Shown here: in pieces, positions 1 through 7,999 of the stretch
Numbering within the stretch: the stretch's first letter is position 1
Layout: each line of letters begins with the position of its first letter
Assembly (NCBI RefSeq): GCF_001278075.1
Contig: NZ_CP011340.1
Location: forward strand, 8,119,501 to 8,183,500
Source of the DNA: Streptomyces pristinaespiralis
GTDB taxonomy: Bacteria; Actinomycetota; Actinomycetes; Streptomycetales; Streptomycetaceae
Reading direction: 5' to 3'
DNA length: 64,000 nt
Notes under the pieces: model-generated
Told to the model about the DNA's origin: nothing
What the model saw: only the letters and a program-made list of their open reading frames with translations
The model's database searches: none
Position numbers and translations under genes: made by a program

Positions 1-2
1 CC

Positions 3-65
3 CGCCTCGCCCCCGGCCTGCCCATCGTCCCCGCCGGCCCGCACGGCACCCCCACCCCCCAATAG
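3..65 (+). CDS. Possible C-terminal end of an upstream gene (partial)
   Basis: One forward frame running in from the window edge has almost every codon ending in C or G and closes with a TAG at 63-65, encoding about 20 residues ending PTPQ. That codon pattern is typical of real Streptomyces genes and is not shared by the other two frames, so I read it as the tail of a gene that begins outside the window. Nothing in so short a piece identifies the product. It could also be chance in GC-rich DNA. Confidence 0.4.
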   Translation, partial: RLAPGLPIVPAGPHGTPTPQ

Positions 66-202
66 CAGACCACCCGCCCTGTTTCCTGTGGCGCCCGTCC
101 GGACGCCAGCCTCCACCCGACCGCCCGCACCACCCCCTTACGCCCCGTTTTCGCCCCACTCCGGTCGGGCCGTTCGGATGCGGCGGCGCGAAACACCTCC
201 CA

Positions 203-226
203 GAAAACAGCACGAGCGGTCTTGTA
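203..226. promoter_or_regulatory. ARE-like operator upstream of SARP 1 (site a)
   Basis: An AAAACAGC...GCGGTCTTGT element closely resembles the near-perfect palindrome at 4216-4240 (about 18 of 22 positions by eye). Its AT-rich, AAAC-/GTTT-like arms are those of autoregulatory elements bound by gamma-butyrolactone receptors of the TetR family. It sits just upstream of the -35-like TTGACA at 227-232. Binding is inferred, not shown. Confidence 0.55.
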
Positions 227-256
227 TTGACAAACCGTCCGTCCTGTTTTTTACTC
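227..256 (+). promoter_or_regulatory. SARP 1 promoter with overlapping ARE-like operator (site b)
   Basis: A perfect TTGACA (227-232) is followed by an imperfect palindrome AAACCG-TCCGTC-CTGTTTT (about 232-251) and a TTACTC that could act as the -10. The same arrangement, nearly base for base, precedes the second SARP at 19706-19735. A repressor on the palindrome would cover the -35 to -10 spacer, so repression by the linked GBL-receptor-like TetR, released by a butyrolactone-type signal, is the likely control. Inference from pattern and family knowledge. Confidence 0.6.
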
Positions 257-348
257 GGTGGTGTCCGGCTGCTCACGCGGGCCGGGTGTGCTGCGGCCGG
301 CGTGCTGCGGTGAAGGCGTGTGCGTGATTTCGACACAGGGGAGACGGC

Positions 349-1251
349 GTGGACATCGATGTGCTGGGGGAGCTGGCCGTCAGGGAGAACGGGGTCTCGG
401 TGACCCCCACGGCGCCCAAACCGCGCCAGGTGCTGGCCCTGCTGGCGCTGCACGCCGACCGGGTGGTGCCGGTGGCGTCGCTGACCGAGGAGCTGTGGGG
501 GCAGCGGCCGCCGCGCAGCGCGCGCACCACGCTGCAGACCTACGTCCTGCAGCTGCGGGAGCTGATCTCGGCGGCCCTGGTCCACGACACCCCGCCGGAC
601 ACCCCGCCCGGCACGCCGCCCGGCACGCCGCCGGGCACCGTGGCGGGGGGCGGGCACGGCACGCCGCGGGGCGGGCGGCGCAGCGCCAAGGACGTGCTGG
701 TGACCTCGCCGGGCGGCTATCTGCTGAACACCTCCGGCGGCACCAGCGACGTGCGCACCTTCGAGCTGCTGGCCGGGCAGGGATACCGGGCGATGGACGC
801 CGGGGACTTCGCCGGCGCCGCCCGCCAGCTGCGGGAGGCACTGGCGCTGTGGACCGGCTCCGCGCTGGCCGGGGTGCAGAGCGGGGTCCTGCTGGAGATG
901 CACGCACGGCGCCTGGAGGAGACCCGGCTGTGCGCGCTGGACCAGCGCATCGAGGCCGACCTGCGCCTGGGCCGCCACCGCGAGCTGCTGGGCGAACTGA
1001 CCGTCCTGGTCAGCCGCTACCGCACCCACGAGAACCTGCACGGCCAGTTCATGCTCGCCCTGCACCGCTCCGGCCGCCGCAGCGAGGCACTGGAGGTCTA
1101 CCAGCGGCTGCGCGCCGCCCTCGTGCGCGAGCTGGGCCTGGAACCCTCGGCCGCCCTGCGCCGCCTGCAGCGCTCGATCCTGATGGCCCACCCCGAACCA
1201 CAGCTCGAGCCCGCCCCCCGCACCGGCGAGCGGCTGAGCCGGGCCGGCTGA
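349..1251 (+). CDS. SARP-family transcriptional activator 1
   Basis: 300-aa Streptomyces antibiotic regulatory protein, a cluster-situated activator expected to bind 11-bp-periodic heptamers near promoters. The N-terminal OmpR-type winged helix (about residues 1-110) holds the SARP signatures TPTAPKPRQVLALL, EELWG and RTTLQTYVLQLR. The bacterial transcriptional activation domain follows (about 130-280), with WTGSAL, QRIEADLRLGRH and LHGQFMLALHRSGRRSEAL. The GTG start is chosen because the domain begins at once and a GGGGAGA lies just upstream. It is a close paralogue of the SARP at 19835, including its promoter. Oddity: a low-complexity insert with repeated PPGT units (residues about 84-105) separates the two domains and is absent from the paralogue. 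In pristinamycin producers several papR SARPs exist; I cannot say which one this matches. Confidence 0.9.
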   Translation: MDIDVLGELAVRENGVSVTPTAPKPRQVLALLALHADRVVPVASLTEELWGQRPPRSARTTLQTYVLQLRELISAALVHDTPPDTPPGTPPGTPPGTVAGGGHGTPRGGRRSAKDVLVTSPGGYLLNTSGGTSDVRTFELLAGQGYRAMDAGDFAGAARQLREALALWTGSALAGVQSGVLLEMHARRLEETRLCALDQRIEADLRLGRHRELLGELTVLVSRYRTHENLHGQFMLALHRSGRRSEALEVYQRLRAALVRELGLEPSAALRRLQRSILMAHPEPQLEPAPRTGERLSRAG

Positions 1252-1520
1252 CACCACCCCCGGCCCGGCCCGCGCCGACCCGGCTCCGGAATCGGGCCCA
1301 CGGTCCGGGTCCGGAATTCCGGTACGCGGCCGGCCACCGGATGCGGCACGCGGCACGCGATCCGCACGGGCGTACCGACCACACAGCAAGACCCGACCTC
1401 GGCAGAGGCAACCACCCACGCGCCGCCGGCGCGCAGGCGCCAGGGGTCACCAGGGGCAAGGGCCGGCCCGAAAACAAGGAGGGCCGGCAGGTGAACGGGG
1501 AAGAGAAAGGGGAAACCGGG

Positions 1521-2168
1521 ATGCAGGCCAGATCGGAGCGCACCCGCCGCAGGCTGGTCCTCGCGGGCGCCCAGATGTTCGACCGGTACGGCTACGCCAG
1601 TGCCACACTCGGCCAGATCGCCGGCGCCGCCGGCATGACCAAAGGCGCGCTGTACTTCCACTTCGCCTCCAAGGAAGGCCTGGCCGACGCCGTCCAGGAA
1701 CGCGGCCGGCAACTGCTGTGCGACTTCGTCCAGCAGCAGTGGGAGGCTGGCGCCGCCCCCCTGCAGGCACTGATCGACCTCACCCACTGGCTGGCCGACG
1801 CCCTCTACCAGGACCCCGTCGTACGCGCCGGACTGCGCATCACCAACGAACGCGCCGGCCGCCACCCCGCCGCCACCGACTTCCACCAGACCTGGATCAC
1901 CGAGGTCCTGCGGCTGCTCGGCCAGGCCGCCGCCGCCGGCGACCTGCGCGAGGACGCCGCGGGCGAAGGCGGCCAGAGCCTGCTGACCGCCGCCGTCTGC
2001 GGCATCGGCGTCCTGGCCGGCACCGGCCTGACCCCCACCGAACTCGCCCACCGCGTCCACGCCCTGTGGCAGCCCCTGCTGCCCGCCCTCGTCCCACCCG
2101 GCCACACCCCCCGCTACCGCACCCACCCACCCACCACCACCCACACCCGCCCCGCCCACGCCGCCTGA
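1521..2168 (+). CDS. TetR-family gamma-butyrolactone-receptor-like repressor
   Basis: 215 aa. The N-terminal helix-turn-helix region (MFDRYGYASATL, GMTKGALYFHFASKEGLA, residues about 18-56) is the ArpA/ScbR/BarA-type signature. A Trp at residue 125 (DFHQTW) falls where ArpA and CprB carry the conserved ligand-pocket Trp. Such proteins repress SARP genes through ARE palindromes until a signalling lactone, or for pseudo-receptors the antibiotic itself, releases them. ARE-like sites at 203-251, 4216-4240 and 19709-19732 are the obvious targets. The ATG is preceded by AAAGGGGAAA. The C-terminus is a Pro/Thr/His-rich tail beyond the normal fold. Real receptor versus pseudo-receptor cannot be decided here; no lactone synthase gene lies in the window. 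Confidence 0.88.
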   Translation: MQARSERTRRRLVLAGAQMFDRYGYASATLGQIAGAAGMTKGALYFHFASKEGLADAVQERGRQLLCDFVQQQWEAGAAPLQALIDLTHWLADALYQDPVVRAGLRITNERAGRHPAATDFHQTWITEVLRLLGQAAAAGDLREDAAGEGGQSLLTAAVCGIGVLAGTGLTPTELAHRVHALWQPLLPALVPPGHTPRYRTHPPTTTHTRPAHAA

Positions 2169-2170
2169 AC

Positions 2171-2192
2171 CCCCGGCACCCACCTGCCGGGG
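2171..2192 (+). terminator. Short GC hairpin after the TetR gene
   Basis: CCCCGGCA and TGCCGGGG form a perfect 8-bp stem with a 6-nt loop, starting two bases after the TGA. There is no T-run, as is usual for streptomycete terminators. It plausibly ends the regulator transcript. Confidence 0.5.
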
Positions 2193-2339
2193 CCCGTGCG
2201 AAGCGCCACCACACCCGCGCCCCCGGCAGGAACAAGGGCCCACGCAGGACCGGACACAAACACCCACCACGCCCCGGCAGACAGCCCCAGCCCCGGCCCC
2301 GCCCACGGCCCGGCCCGCGCACGGCCACGCCCGGGCCCG

Positions 2340-2960
2340 GGCCCTCTCGGCGTCCGGGCACCACCGGGGCGGCCCCGCCGCCCCCGGCAGCCCGCGACAG
2401 CGCCCCTCGCCCGGCGAGCGCCCCGCATACGGCCGGCACCCACCCGCCCGGCCCGCGCCAGGCCCCGGCCAGGCCGCCCCCGGCACGCCACCACTCACCG
2501 CCGGACGCCCTGTCACCCGGACGCTTCCCGCAGCTGCGCCCCCGGGGAGCGCCCGTACCCGGCACCCGCCCGCCCGGCCCGCGCCGGCCCGCGCCCGCCC
2601 CGGCCCGCGCCCGCCCCCGGCACGCCACCACTCACCGCCGGACGCCCTGTCACCCGGACGCTTCCCGCGGCTGCGCCCCCGGGGAGCGCCCGTACCCGGC
2701 ACCCGCCCCTGCCTGCATCCGCCCGGCCCGCGCCCGAAGCTCGAGCCTCTCGGCATCCGGGCACCGGCCGGACATCCCGCCGCCCCGCCGGTCCGCGACT
2801 GCGCCCCTCGCACCCTGCCGCCCCGGCCCGTGAGGCCGCGTACCGTCCGCTGGTGAGCGCCCCGCATCCGCCGGCCCCCGCCCGGCCTGAGCCGGGCCTG
2901 TCACCGCTCGGCGTCCAGGCGCCGCCCCGGGCGCCCGCCGCGGCTGCCCGTCCGCCGTGA
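2340..2960. repeat. Imperfect direct repeats in a gene-free stretch
   Basis: The 1.1 kb between the TetR gene and 3303 holds no convincing gene. It is extremely GC-rich and repetitive. A block of about 95 bp at 2477-2571 recurs at 2614-2708 (offset 137 bp) with about one mismatch. Diverged relatives sit at about 2342-2440 and 2750-2860, starting CTCTCGGCGTCCGGGCACC or CTCTCGGCATCCGGGCACC. Long open frames on both strands here come from the base composition. Function unknown. Confidence 0.7.
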
Positions 2961-3302
2961 GCCGTCGCCGGCCCGCACGGGCCGCGCGGCTGTGCCCGTT
3001 CCCGTCGGCGAGTCATCCCGCATGCGGCGCGCCCGCCCGCCCCGGTGGGTAGGCGGGCGGCTGTGCAACCGCCCGCCGCCCGAAGGGCGTTGCCGTGCCG
3101 GGCGGCGAGAGGCGGGCGGAGCGGCTCGGGCGGGGTGCCGGTGGTTCCCGGTGGCGTCGCGAGCGAACGTCGACCGTTTCTCGAGCGGGGCGCGGTGGGC
3201 TGGGCGCACCGGCCGCCCGGCCGGGCGGGGGAGTGTCCCGCCTTCCCGCCCGTCCCCGGGGCGAGCCGCACGCGCCGCCGTCGACCAGCCCAGGAGGCAT
3301 CC

Positions 3303-3485
3303 ATGACCGATACACCCGAGCGCAACGAGGCCGCCCAGGAGGCCAAGCGCCGGTTCCGGCAGGCGCTCGAGCGCAAGGAGCACAACGCGCTCGCCAAGGC
3401 GGCCCAGGAAGAGAGCCGCGTGAAGGCCCGCCACGCCGGCGGCCCGGCCGGCCGGCGCACCTTCCAGCGGCGCAAGACCGGCTGA
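3303..3485 (+). CDS. Small DUF5302-family protein
   Basis: 60-aa charged, probably helical protein (MTDTPERNEAAQEAKRRFRQ at the start, ending FQRRKTG). This matches the actinobacterial DUF5302 family: an acidic start, a KRRFRQALERK core and a basic tail ending in R-K-x-G. Function of the family is unknown to me. The ATG is fixed by AGGAGG at 3292-3297. Its frame is used by nothing larger and its codon use is normal. It is probably a genomic neighbour lying between the regulators and the carboxylase genes rather than a biosynthetic enzyme. Confidence 0.75.
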   Translation: MTDTPERNEAAQEAKRRFRQALERKEHNALAKAAQEESRVKARHAGGPAGRRTFQRRKTG

Positions 3486-3489
3486 CACC

Positions 3490-3925
3490 ACCCGGCCCAC
3501 CCCAACGCCCCGCGCACGGCCCACCGGGCCACACGCACCGGGCCCGCGCACCGGGGCCGGCGCCACCGTTGCCGCCGGCCCCCTTCCCCCACCGGGCCGC
3601 ACCCCGGCCGCACCCACCGGCCGGACCGAGCCGCACCCACCCGGCCCACCCGGCCGGACCCGTCGGCACAGGTCCGCACCCACCGGGCCGGATCCCGGCC
3701 GCACCCACCGGCCGGATCCCCTGGCCCCGTCCCGGCCCATCCCGAGCCGCACCCGGGGCCGGACCGAACCCCCGGCCCACCCGGCCCACCCGGGCCGCAC
3801 CCCTGGCCCGCCCACCGGCCGCACCCACCGGCCGGACCCGGCCCCATCCGGGCCGCACCCCGCCCAACCCCGCCCGCCCGGGCCCCGGTCGAGATCCGGC
3901 CGGGGTCCGGGCCACGCCGTAGCCG
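3490..3925. repeat. Degenerate CCGCACCCACCGGCCGGA-type repeats
   Basis: Between 3486 and 3950 no gene is supported. The DNA is built from many variants of CACCCACCGGCCGGACC and GGGCCGCACCC units in tandem, with GC near saturation. A promoter for the downstream epsilon-subunit gene is not recognisable. Confidence 0.6.
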
Positions 3926-3950
3926 CACGCCGAAGGAAATTGGGGACGAC

Positions 3951-4157
3951 ATGACACCTGCCCACGACGACACCGCCACCCTCCTGCGCGTCGAGCGCGG
4001 CGTGGCCAGCACCGAAGAACTCGCCGCCGTCACCGCGACGCTGTTCTCCCTGCTCGCCACCCGCCGCACCCCGCAGGAACCGGACACCACACACACCCGC
4101 GCGTACTGGCGCCGGCAGGCGGCCGGCGCCTTCCGCGCCCCGCACAGCTGGCGATGA
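3951..4157 (+). CDS. accE: Acyl-CoA carboxylase epsilon subunit
   Basis: 68 aa. It resembles the small epsilon subunits of actinobacterial acyl-CoA carboxylases: an LRVERGVASTEELAAVTATLF core, a variable linker and a C-terminal W-x-x-x-A-G-A-F-R-A-P-x-S-W motif. These subunits bind and stimulate the alpha/beta complex. The beta subunit gene lies 148 bp downstream, which supports the call. The ATG follows AAGGAAA and GGGGA at 3933-3946. No biotin carboxylase/BCCP (alpha) gene is in the window, so the complex presumably borrows the housekeeping alpha subunit. The gene symbol is assigned by family resemblance. Confidence 0.8.
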   Translation: MTPAHDDTATLLRVERGVASTEELAAVTATLFSLLATRRTPQEPDTTHTRAYWRRQAAGAFRAPHSWR

Positions 4158-4215
4158 CCCACCCGCCCGCACACAGGTTCACGGGCGAGGACCGGCCATC
4201 CCCACCCCCACACCA

Positions 4216-4240
4216 GAAAAACCGCACAAGCGGTTTGTTA
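4216..4240. promoter_or_regulatory. ARE-like palindrome upstream of the carboxylase beta gene
   Basis: AAACCGC-ACAA-GCGGTTT is a perfect inverted repeat (7-bp arms, 4-bp loop) with AT-rich flanks, 66 bp before the beta-subunit ATG. It shares its core with the site at 203-226. It is the best-formed ARE-like operator in the window and suggests that malonyl-CoA supply is under the same TetR-type switch as the SARP genes. A TACTGT just downstream could be the -10. Binding is inferred. Confidence 0.6.
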
Positions 4241-4305
4241 CTGTGTGGGGGTGGCCCGCCGGCCGCCGCCCCGGTCGAGGAGAGAAGGGACGAGGAGTCG
4301 TGGTG

Positions 4306-5889
4306 ATGGTGAAGGACATCCCTGCCGACGCGGGGCCCGCCGACGCCCGGGGTCGGGTGGCCGAGCTGAGGGCGTTGCGTGAGCAGGCTGTGCGTGGGCC
4401 GAGTGAGCGGGCGACCGAGGCGCAGCATGCGAAGGGCAAGCTGACGGCGCGTGAGCGGATTGCTCTGTTGCTGGACGAGGGTTCGTTCCGTGAGGTGGAG
4501 CAGCTGCGGCGGCATCGTGCGTCGGGTTTCGGTCTGGAGGCGAAGAAGCCGTACACCGATGGTGTGATCACCGGGTGGGGGACGGTGGAGGGGCGGACGG
4601 TGTTCGTCTATGCCCATGATTTCCGGATCTTCGGTGGTGCGCTGGGTGAGGCGCATGCCACGAAGATTCACAAGATCATGGACATGGCGATCGCGGCGGG
4701 TGCGCCGTTGGTGTCGCTGAACGACGGTGCCGGGGCCCGGATCCAGGAGGGTGTGTCGGCGCTTGCGGGGTATGGGGGGATCTTCCAGCGCAATACGCGT
4801 GCGTCGGGGGTGATTCCGCAGATCTCGGTGATGCTGGGTCCGTGTGCGGGTGGCGCGGCCTACAGTCCGGCGCTGACGGATTTCGTGTTCATGGTGCGTG
4901 AGACGTCGCAGATGTTCATCACCGGGCCGGACGTGGTGAAGGCGGTCACGGGTGAGGAGATCACCCAGAACGGTCTGGGTGGTGCGGATGTGCACGCGGA
5001 GACCTCGGGTGTGGCGCACTTCGCCTACGACGACGAGGAGACGTGCATCGCGGAGGTCCGCTACCTGCTGTCGATGCTGCCCTCGAACAACCGGGAGAAC
5101 CCGCCGGCCACGGCGGGTGACGATCCGGCCGACCGGCGCTCGGACGTGCTGCTGGACCTGGTGCCGGCGGACGGCAACCGCCCCTACGACATGCACCGGG
5201 TGATCGAGGAGCTCGTCGACGACGGTGACTTCCTCGAGGTCCACGAGCGCTGGGCCCGGAACATCATCTGTGCGCTGGCCCGTCTGGACGGGCAGGTGGT
5301 GGGGATCGTGGCGAACCAGCCGCAGTCGCTGGCCGGGGTGCTGGACATCGAGGCCTCCGAGAAGGCCGCCCGGTTCGTGCAGATGTGCGACGCGTTCAAC
5401 ATTCCGATCGTCACGCTGCTGGACGTGCCCGGCTTCCTGCCGGGTGTGGACCAGGAGCACGGCGGCATCATCCGCCACGGTGCGAAGCTGCTGTACGCGT
5501 ACTGCAACGCCACGGTGCCGCGGATCTCGCTGATCCTGCGCAAGGCGTACGGCGGGGCGTACATCGTGATGGATTCGCAGTCGATCGGCGCGGATCTGAC
5601 CTACGCGTGGCCCACCAACGAGATCGCGGTGATGGGCGCGGAGGGCGCGGCGAATGTGATCTTCCGTCGGCAGATCGCCGATGCCGAGGACCCCGAGGCG
5701 ATGCGGGCGCGCATGGTCAAGGAGTACAAGGCCGAGCTGATGCACCCCTACTACGCGGCCGAACGCGGCCTGGTCGACGACGTCATCGACCCCGCCGAGA
5801 CCCGCGAGGTCCTCATCCGGTCCCTCGCGATGCTCCGCACCAAGCACGCCGACCTGCCGTCGCGCAAGCACGGCAACCCGCCGCAGTGA
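4306..5889 (+). CDS. accB: Acyl-CoA carboxylase carboxyltransferase (beta) subunit
   Basis: 527 aa, the normal length for AccB/PccB. It transfers the carboxyl group from biotin to acyl-CoA. Recognisable blocks are KLTARERIALLLDEGSF near residue 45, SLNDGAGARIQEGV, GPCAGGAAYSPALTDF, VPGFLPGVDQEHGGIIRHGA and WPTNEIAVMGAEGA. The residue after GGAY is Ile420; in Streptomyces PccB this position is Asp (propionyl-CoA) and in AccB it is Ile (acetyl-CoA accepted). This favours malonyl-CoA production, fitting an assembly line that uses malonate extenders. The ATG is chosen by GAGGAG at 4292 with 8-nt spacing; GTG codons at 4300 and 4303 are alternatives. The first 700 bp or so use many T- and G-ending codons (GGT, CGT, GTG), unlike the C-ending style of all neighbours, and the last part returns to the local style. 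Confidence 0.92.
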   Translation: MVKDIPADAGPADARGRVAELRALREQAVRGPSERATEAQHAKGKLTARERIALLLDEGSFREVEQLRRHRASGFGLEAKKPYTDGVITGWGTVEGRTVFVYAHDFRIFGGALGEAHATKIHKIMDMAIAAGAPLVSLNDGAGARIQEGVSALAGYGGIFQRNTRASGVIPQISVMLGPCAGGAAYSPALTDFVFMVRETSQMFITGPDVVKAVTGEEITQNGLGGADVHAETSGVAHFAYDDEETCIAEVRYLLSMLPSNNRENPPATAGDDPADRRSDVLLDLVPADGNRPYDMHRVIEELVDDGDFLEVHERWARNIICALARLDGQVVGIVANQPQSLAGVLDIEASEKAARFVQMCDAFNIPIVTLLDVPGFLPGVDQEHGGIIRHGAKLLYAYCNATVPRISLILRKAYGGAYIVMDSQSIGADLTYAWPTNEIAVMGAEGAANVIFRRQIADAEDPEAMRARMVKEYKAELMHPYYAAERGLVDDVIDPAETREVLIRSLAMLRTKHADLPSRKHGNPPQ

Positions 5890-6215
5890 CCGGCAACCCG
5901 GCTGCCGTCACCGGCACCCGGCCCGGCCGCCCCCACGGCCACTCGGACGCCGTCACCGGCAACTCGGACGCCGTGGCAGGTACTCGGCCGGGCCGTCACC
6001 GGGGCGACTCCCGCACCGTGCCCGGCAACTCGGGCGCCGTACCCGGCAACTCCCGCGCCGTGGCCAGCGCCTCCCGCGCCGTGACCGGTAACTCGGGCGC
6101 CGTACCCGGTAACTCCCATGCCCTGACCGGCAACTCGCGTGTCACACCCGGTGACTCCCGTGCCGTGGCCGGGAGGCCCCGGGCCGGTGCCGGTAAGTCT
6201 CCCGCAGTGACGGGG
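5886..6215. repeat. 21-bp tandem repeats between carboxylase and exporter genes
   Basis: About a dozen imperfect 21-bp units based on GTVRCCGGCAACTCSSRCGCC follow the carboxylase stop codon directly. Units at 6020-6190 are the most regular. Read in one frame they would give NSGAVPG/NSRAVTG heptads, but that frame has no start or context of its own and overlaps the carboxylase gene, so I treat it as non-coding. The rest up to 6369 holds nothing recognisable beyond the exporter's ribosome binding site. Confidence 0.7.
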
Positions 6216-6369
6216 ATCCCCTCGCCCAGGGCCCTGGCGGGCCCGCCGGGCCGTGGGGGAGGTGCGGGGGCCGCGGGCCCCGGCACCGCACGAACAGAAC
6301 AACCGCTCCGGGCCCGTGCGGACTTCACGGTCCCACGACCAGCGGGCCCCTACCCCCTGGAGACATCCC

Positions 6370-7905
6370 TTGCACAGCACCCGGCCCGCGCCCGCGGCCG
6401 ACCGTGACCCCAGGCGCTGGGTCATCCTCGGCGTGATCTGCCTGGCCCAACTCGTCGTCCTGCTCGACAACACCGTCCTCAACGTCGCCATCCCGGTGCT
6501 CACCACCGACCTGGGCGCCAGCACCGCCGACATCCAGTGGATGATCAACGCCTACGCGCTCGTGCAGTCCGGGCTGCTGCTCACCGCGGGCAGCCTCGCC
6601 GACCGCTACGGCCGCAAACGGCTGCTGATGCTCGGACTGGTGCTCTTCGGCGCCGGGTCCGCCTGGGCGGCCTTCGCCCAGGACTCCGCCCAACTCATCG
6701 CCGCCCGGGCCGGCATGGGCGTGGGCGGGGCGCTGCTGGCGACCACCACCCTCGCCGTCATCATGCAGGTCTTCGACGACGACGAACGCCCCCGGGCGAT
6801 CGGCCTGTGGGGAGCGGCCAGCTCACTGGGCTTCGCGGCCGGCCCGCTGCTCGGCGGCGCCCTCCTCGACCACTTCTGGTGGGGCTCCATCTTCCTGATC
6901 AACCTGCCCGTCGCGCTGCTGGGCCTGCTGGCCGTCGCCCGCCTGGTGCCCGAGACGAAGAACCCGCAAGGCCGGCGCCCCGACCTGCTCGGCGCCGTGC
7001 TCTCCACCCTCGGCATGGTCGGCGTCGTCTACGCCATCATCTCCGGCCCCGAACACGGCTGGACGGCCCCGCAGGTCCTCCTGCCGGCCGCCGTCGGCGC
7101 CGCCGCGCTCACCGCGTTCGTCCGCTGGGAACTGCACACCCCCCACCCCATGCTCGACATGGGCTTCTTCACCGACCGGCGCTTCAACGGCGCCGTCGCC
7201 GGCGGACTGCTCGTCGCCTTCGGCATGGCCGGCTCGCTGTTCCTGCTCACCCAGCACCTCCAACTCGTCCTCGGCTACGACGCCCTGCAGGCCGGCCTGC
7301 GCACCGCGCCACTGGCTTTGACGATCGTCGCCCTCAACCTGGCCGGCCTCGGCGCGAAACTCCTCGCCGCGCTCGGCACCGCCCGCAGCATCGCCCTGGG
7401 CATGACACTGCTGGCCGCCGGCCTCAGCGCGGTGGCCGTCGGCGGATCGGGCCCCGACGCCGGCTACGGCGGCATGCTCGCCGGCCTGCTCCTCATGGGC
7501 GCGGGCATCGCACTGGCCATGCCCGCCATGGCCACCGCCGTCATGTCCTCCATCCCGCCCGCCAAGGCCGGGGCCGGAGCGGGCGTGCAGGGCACCCTGA
7601 CCGAGTTCGGCGGCGGACTGGGAGTGGCGATCCTCGGCGCCGTCCTCGGCTCCCGCTTCGCCTCCCAACTGCCCGCCGCCATCACCGGCACCGGCTCCCT
7701 CGACGAGGCACTGCGCGACGCCACACCCCAACAGGCCGGGCAGGTCCACGACGCGTTCGCCGACGCGGTGAACACCAGCCAACTCATCGGCGCCGCCGCC
7801 GTGTTCACCGGCGGCCTGCTCGCCGCGCTGCTGCTGCACCGCGCCGACCGCAAGGCCGCCCCCCAGCCCACCGCCCCCACCCCCGAACCCACCACCACCG
7901 CCTGA
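6370..7905 (+). CDS. MFS drug exporter, DHA2 (14-TM) family
   Basis: 511-aa integral membrane protein of the proton-antiporter drug efflux superfamily. DHA2 motif D1 is seen at LDNTVLNVAIPVL and motif A at GSLADRYGRKRLL; many hydrophobic stretches fit 14 helices. The C-terminus is short and hydrophilic. Likely role: export of, and self-resistance to, the streptogramin, as for the Ptr and VarS transporters of pristinamycin and virginiamycin producers; substrate is inferred from context only. Start: a TTG at 6370 with GGAG 7 nt upstream places the N-terminus just before the first helix; in-frame upstream codons run through low-complexity sequence. Transcription probably ends at the hairpin 30 bp downstream. 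Confidence 0.88.
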   Translation: MHSTRPAPAADRDPRRWVILGVICLAQLVVLLDNTVLNVAIPVLTTDLGASTADIQWMINAYALVQSGLLLTAGSLADRYGRKRLLMLGLVLFGAGSAWAAFAQDSAQLIAARAGMGVGGALLATTTLAVIMQVFDDDERPRAIGLWGAASSLGFAAGPLLGGALLDHFWWGSIFLINLPVALLGLLAVARLVPETKNPQGRRPDLLGAVLSTLGMVGVVYAIISGPEHGWTAPQVLLPAAVGAAALTAFVRWELHTPHPMLDMGFFTDRRFNGAVAGGLLVAFGMAGSLFLLTQHLQLVLGYDALQAGLRTAPLALTIVALNLAGLGAKLLAALGTARSIALGMTLLAAGLSAVAVGGSGPDAGYGGMLAGLLLMGAGIALAMPAMATAVMSSIPPAKAGAGAGVQGTLTEFGGGLGVAILGAVLGSRFASQLPAAITGTGSLDEALRDATPQQAGQVHDAFADAVNTSQLIGAAAVFTGGLLAALLLHRADRKAAPQPTAPTPEPTTTA

Positions 7906-7934
7906 CCCCCGGCCCGCCGGGCCACCACACAACC

Positions 7935-7986
7935 CACGGCCCCACCCCTGCGGCTCCCCACCGGGACCCACAGGGGCGGGGCCGTG
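7935..7986 (+). terminator. Strong GC-rich hairpin after the exporter gene
   Basis: CACGGCCCCACCCCTGCG (7935-7952) pairs with CACAGGGGCGGGGCCGTG (7969-7986): an 18-bp stem with two G-T type mismatches and a 16-nt loop. It is the most stable intergenic inverted repeat I see and lies 30 bp after the stop codon. Confidence 0.7.
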
Positions 7987-7999
7987 CCGCTGCCCTGCC

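Noticed and set aside
5385..6407. Frame that would encode NSxAVxG heptad repeats after the carboxylase gene
   Set aside because: It begins inside the carboxylase gene in the wrong frame, has no ribosome binding site near the repeats and has no flanking domain. Kept as a DNA repeat and as a finding, not as a gene.
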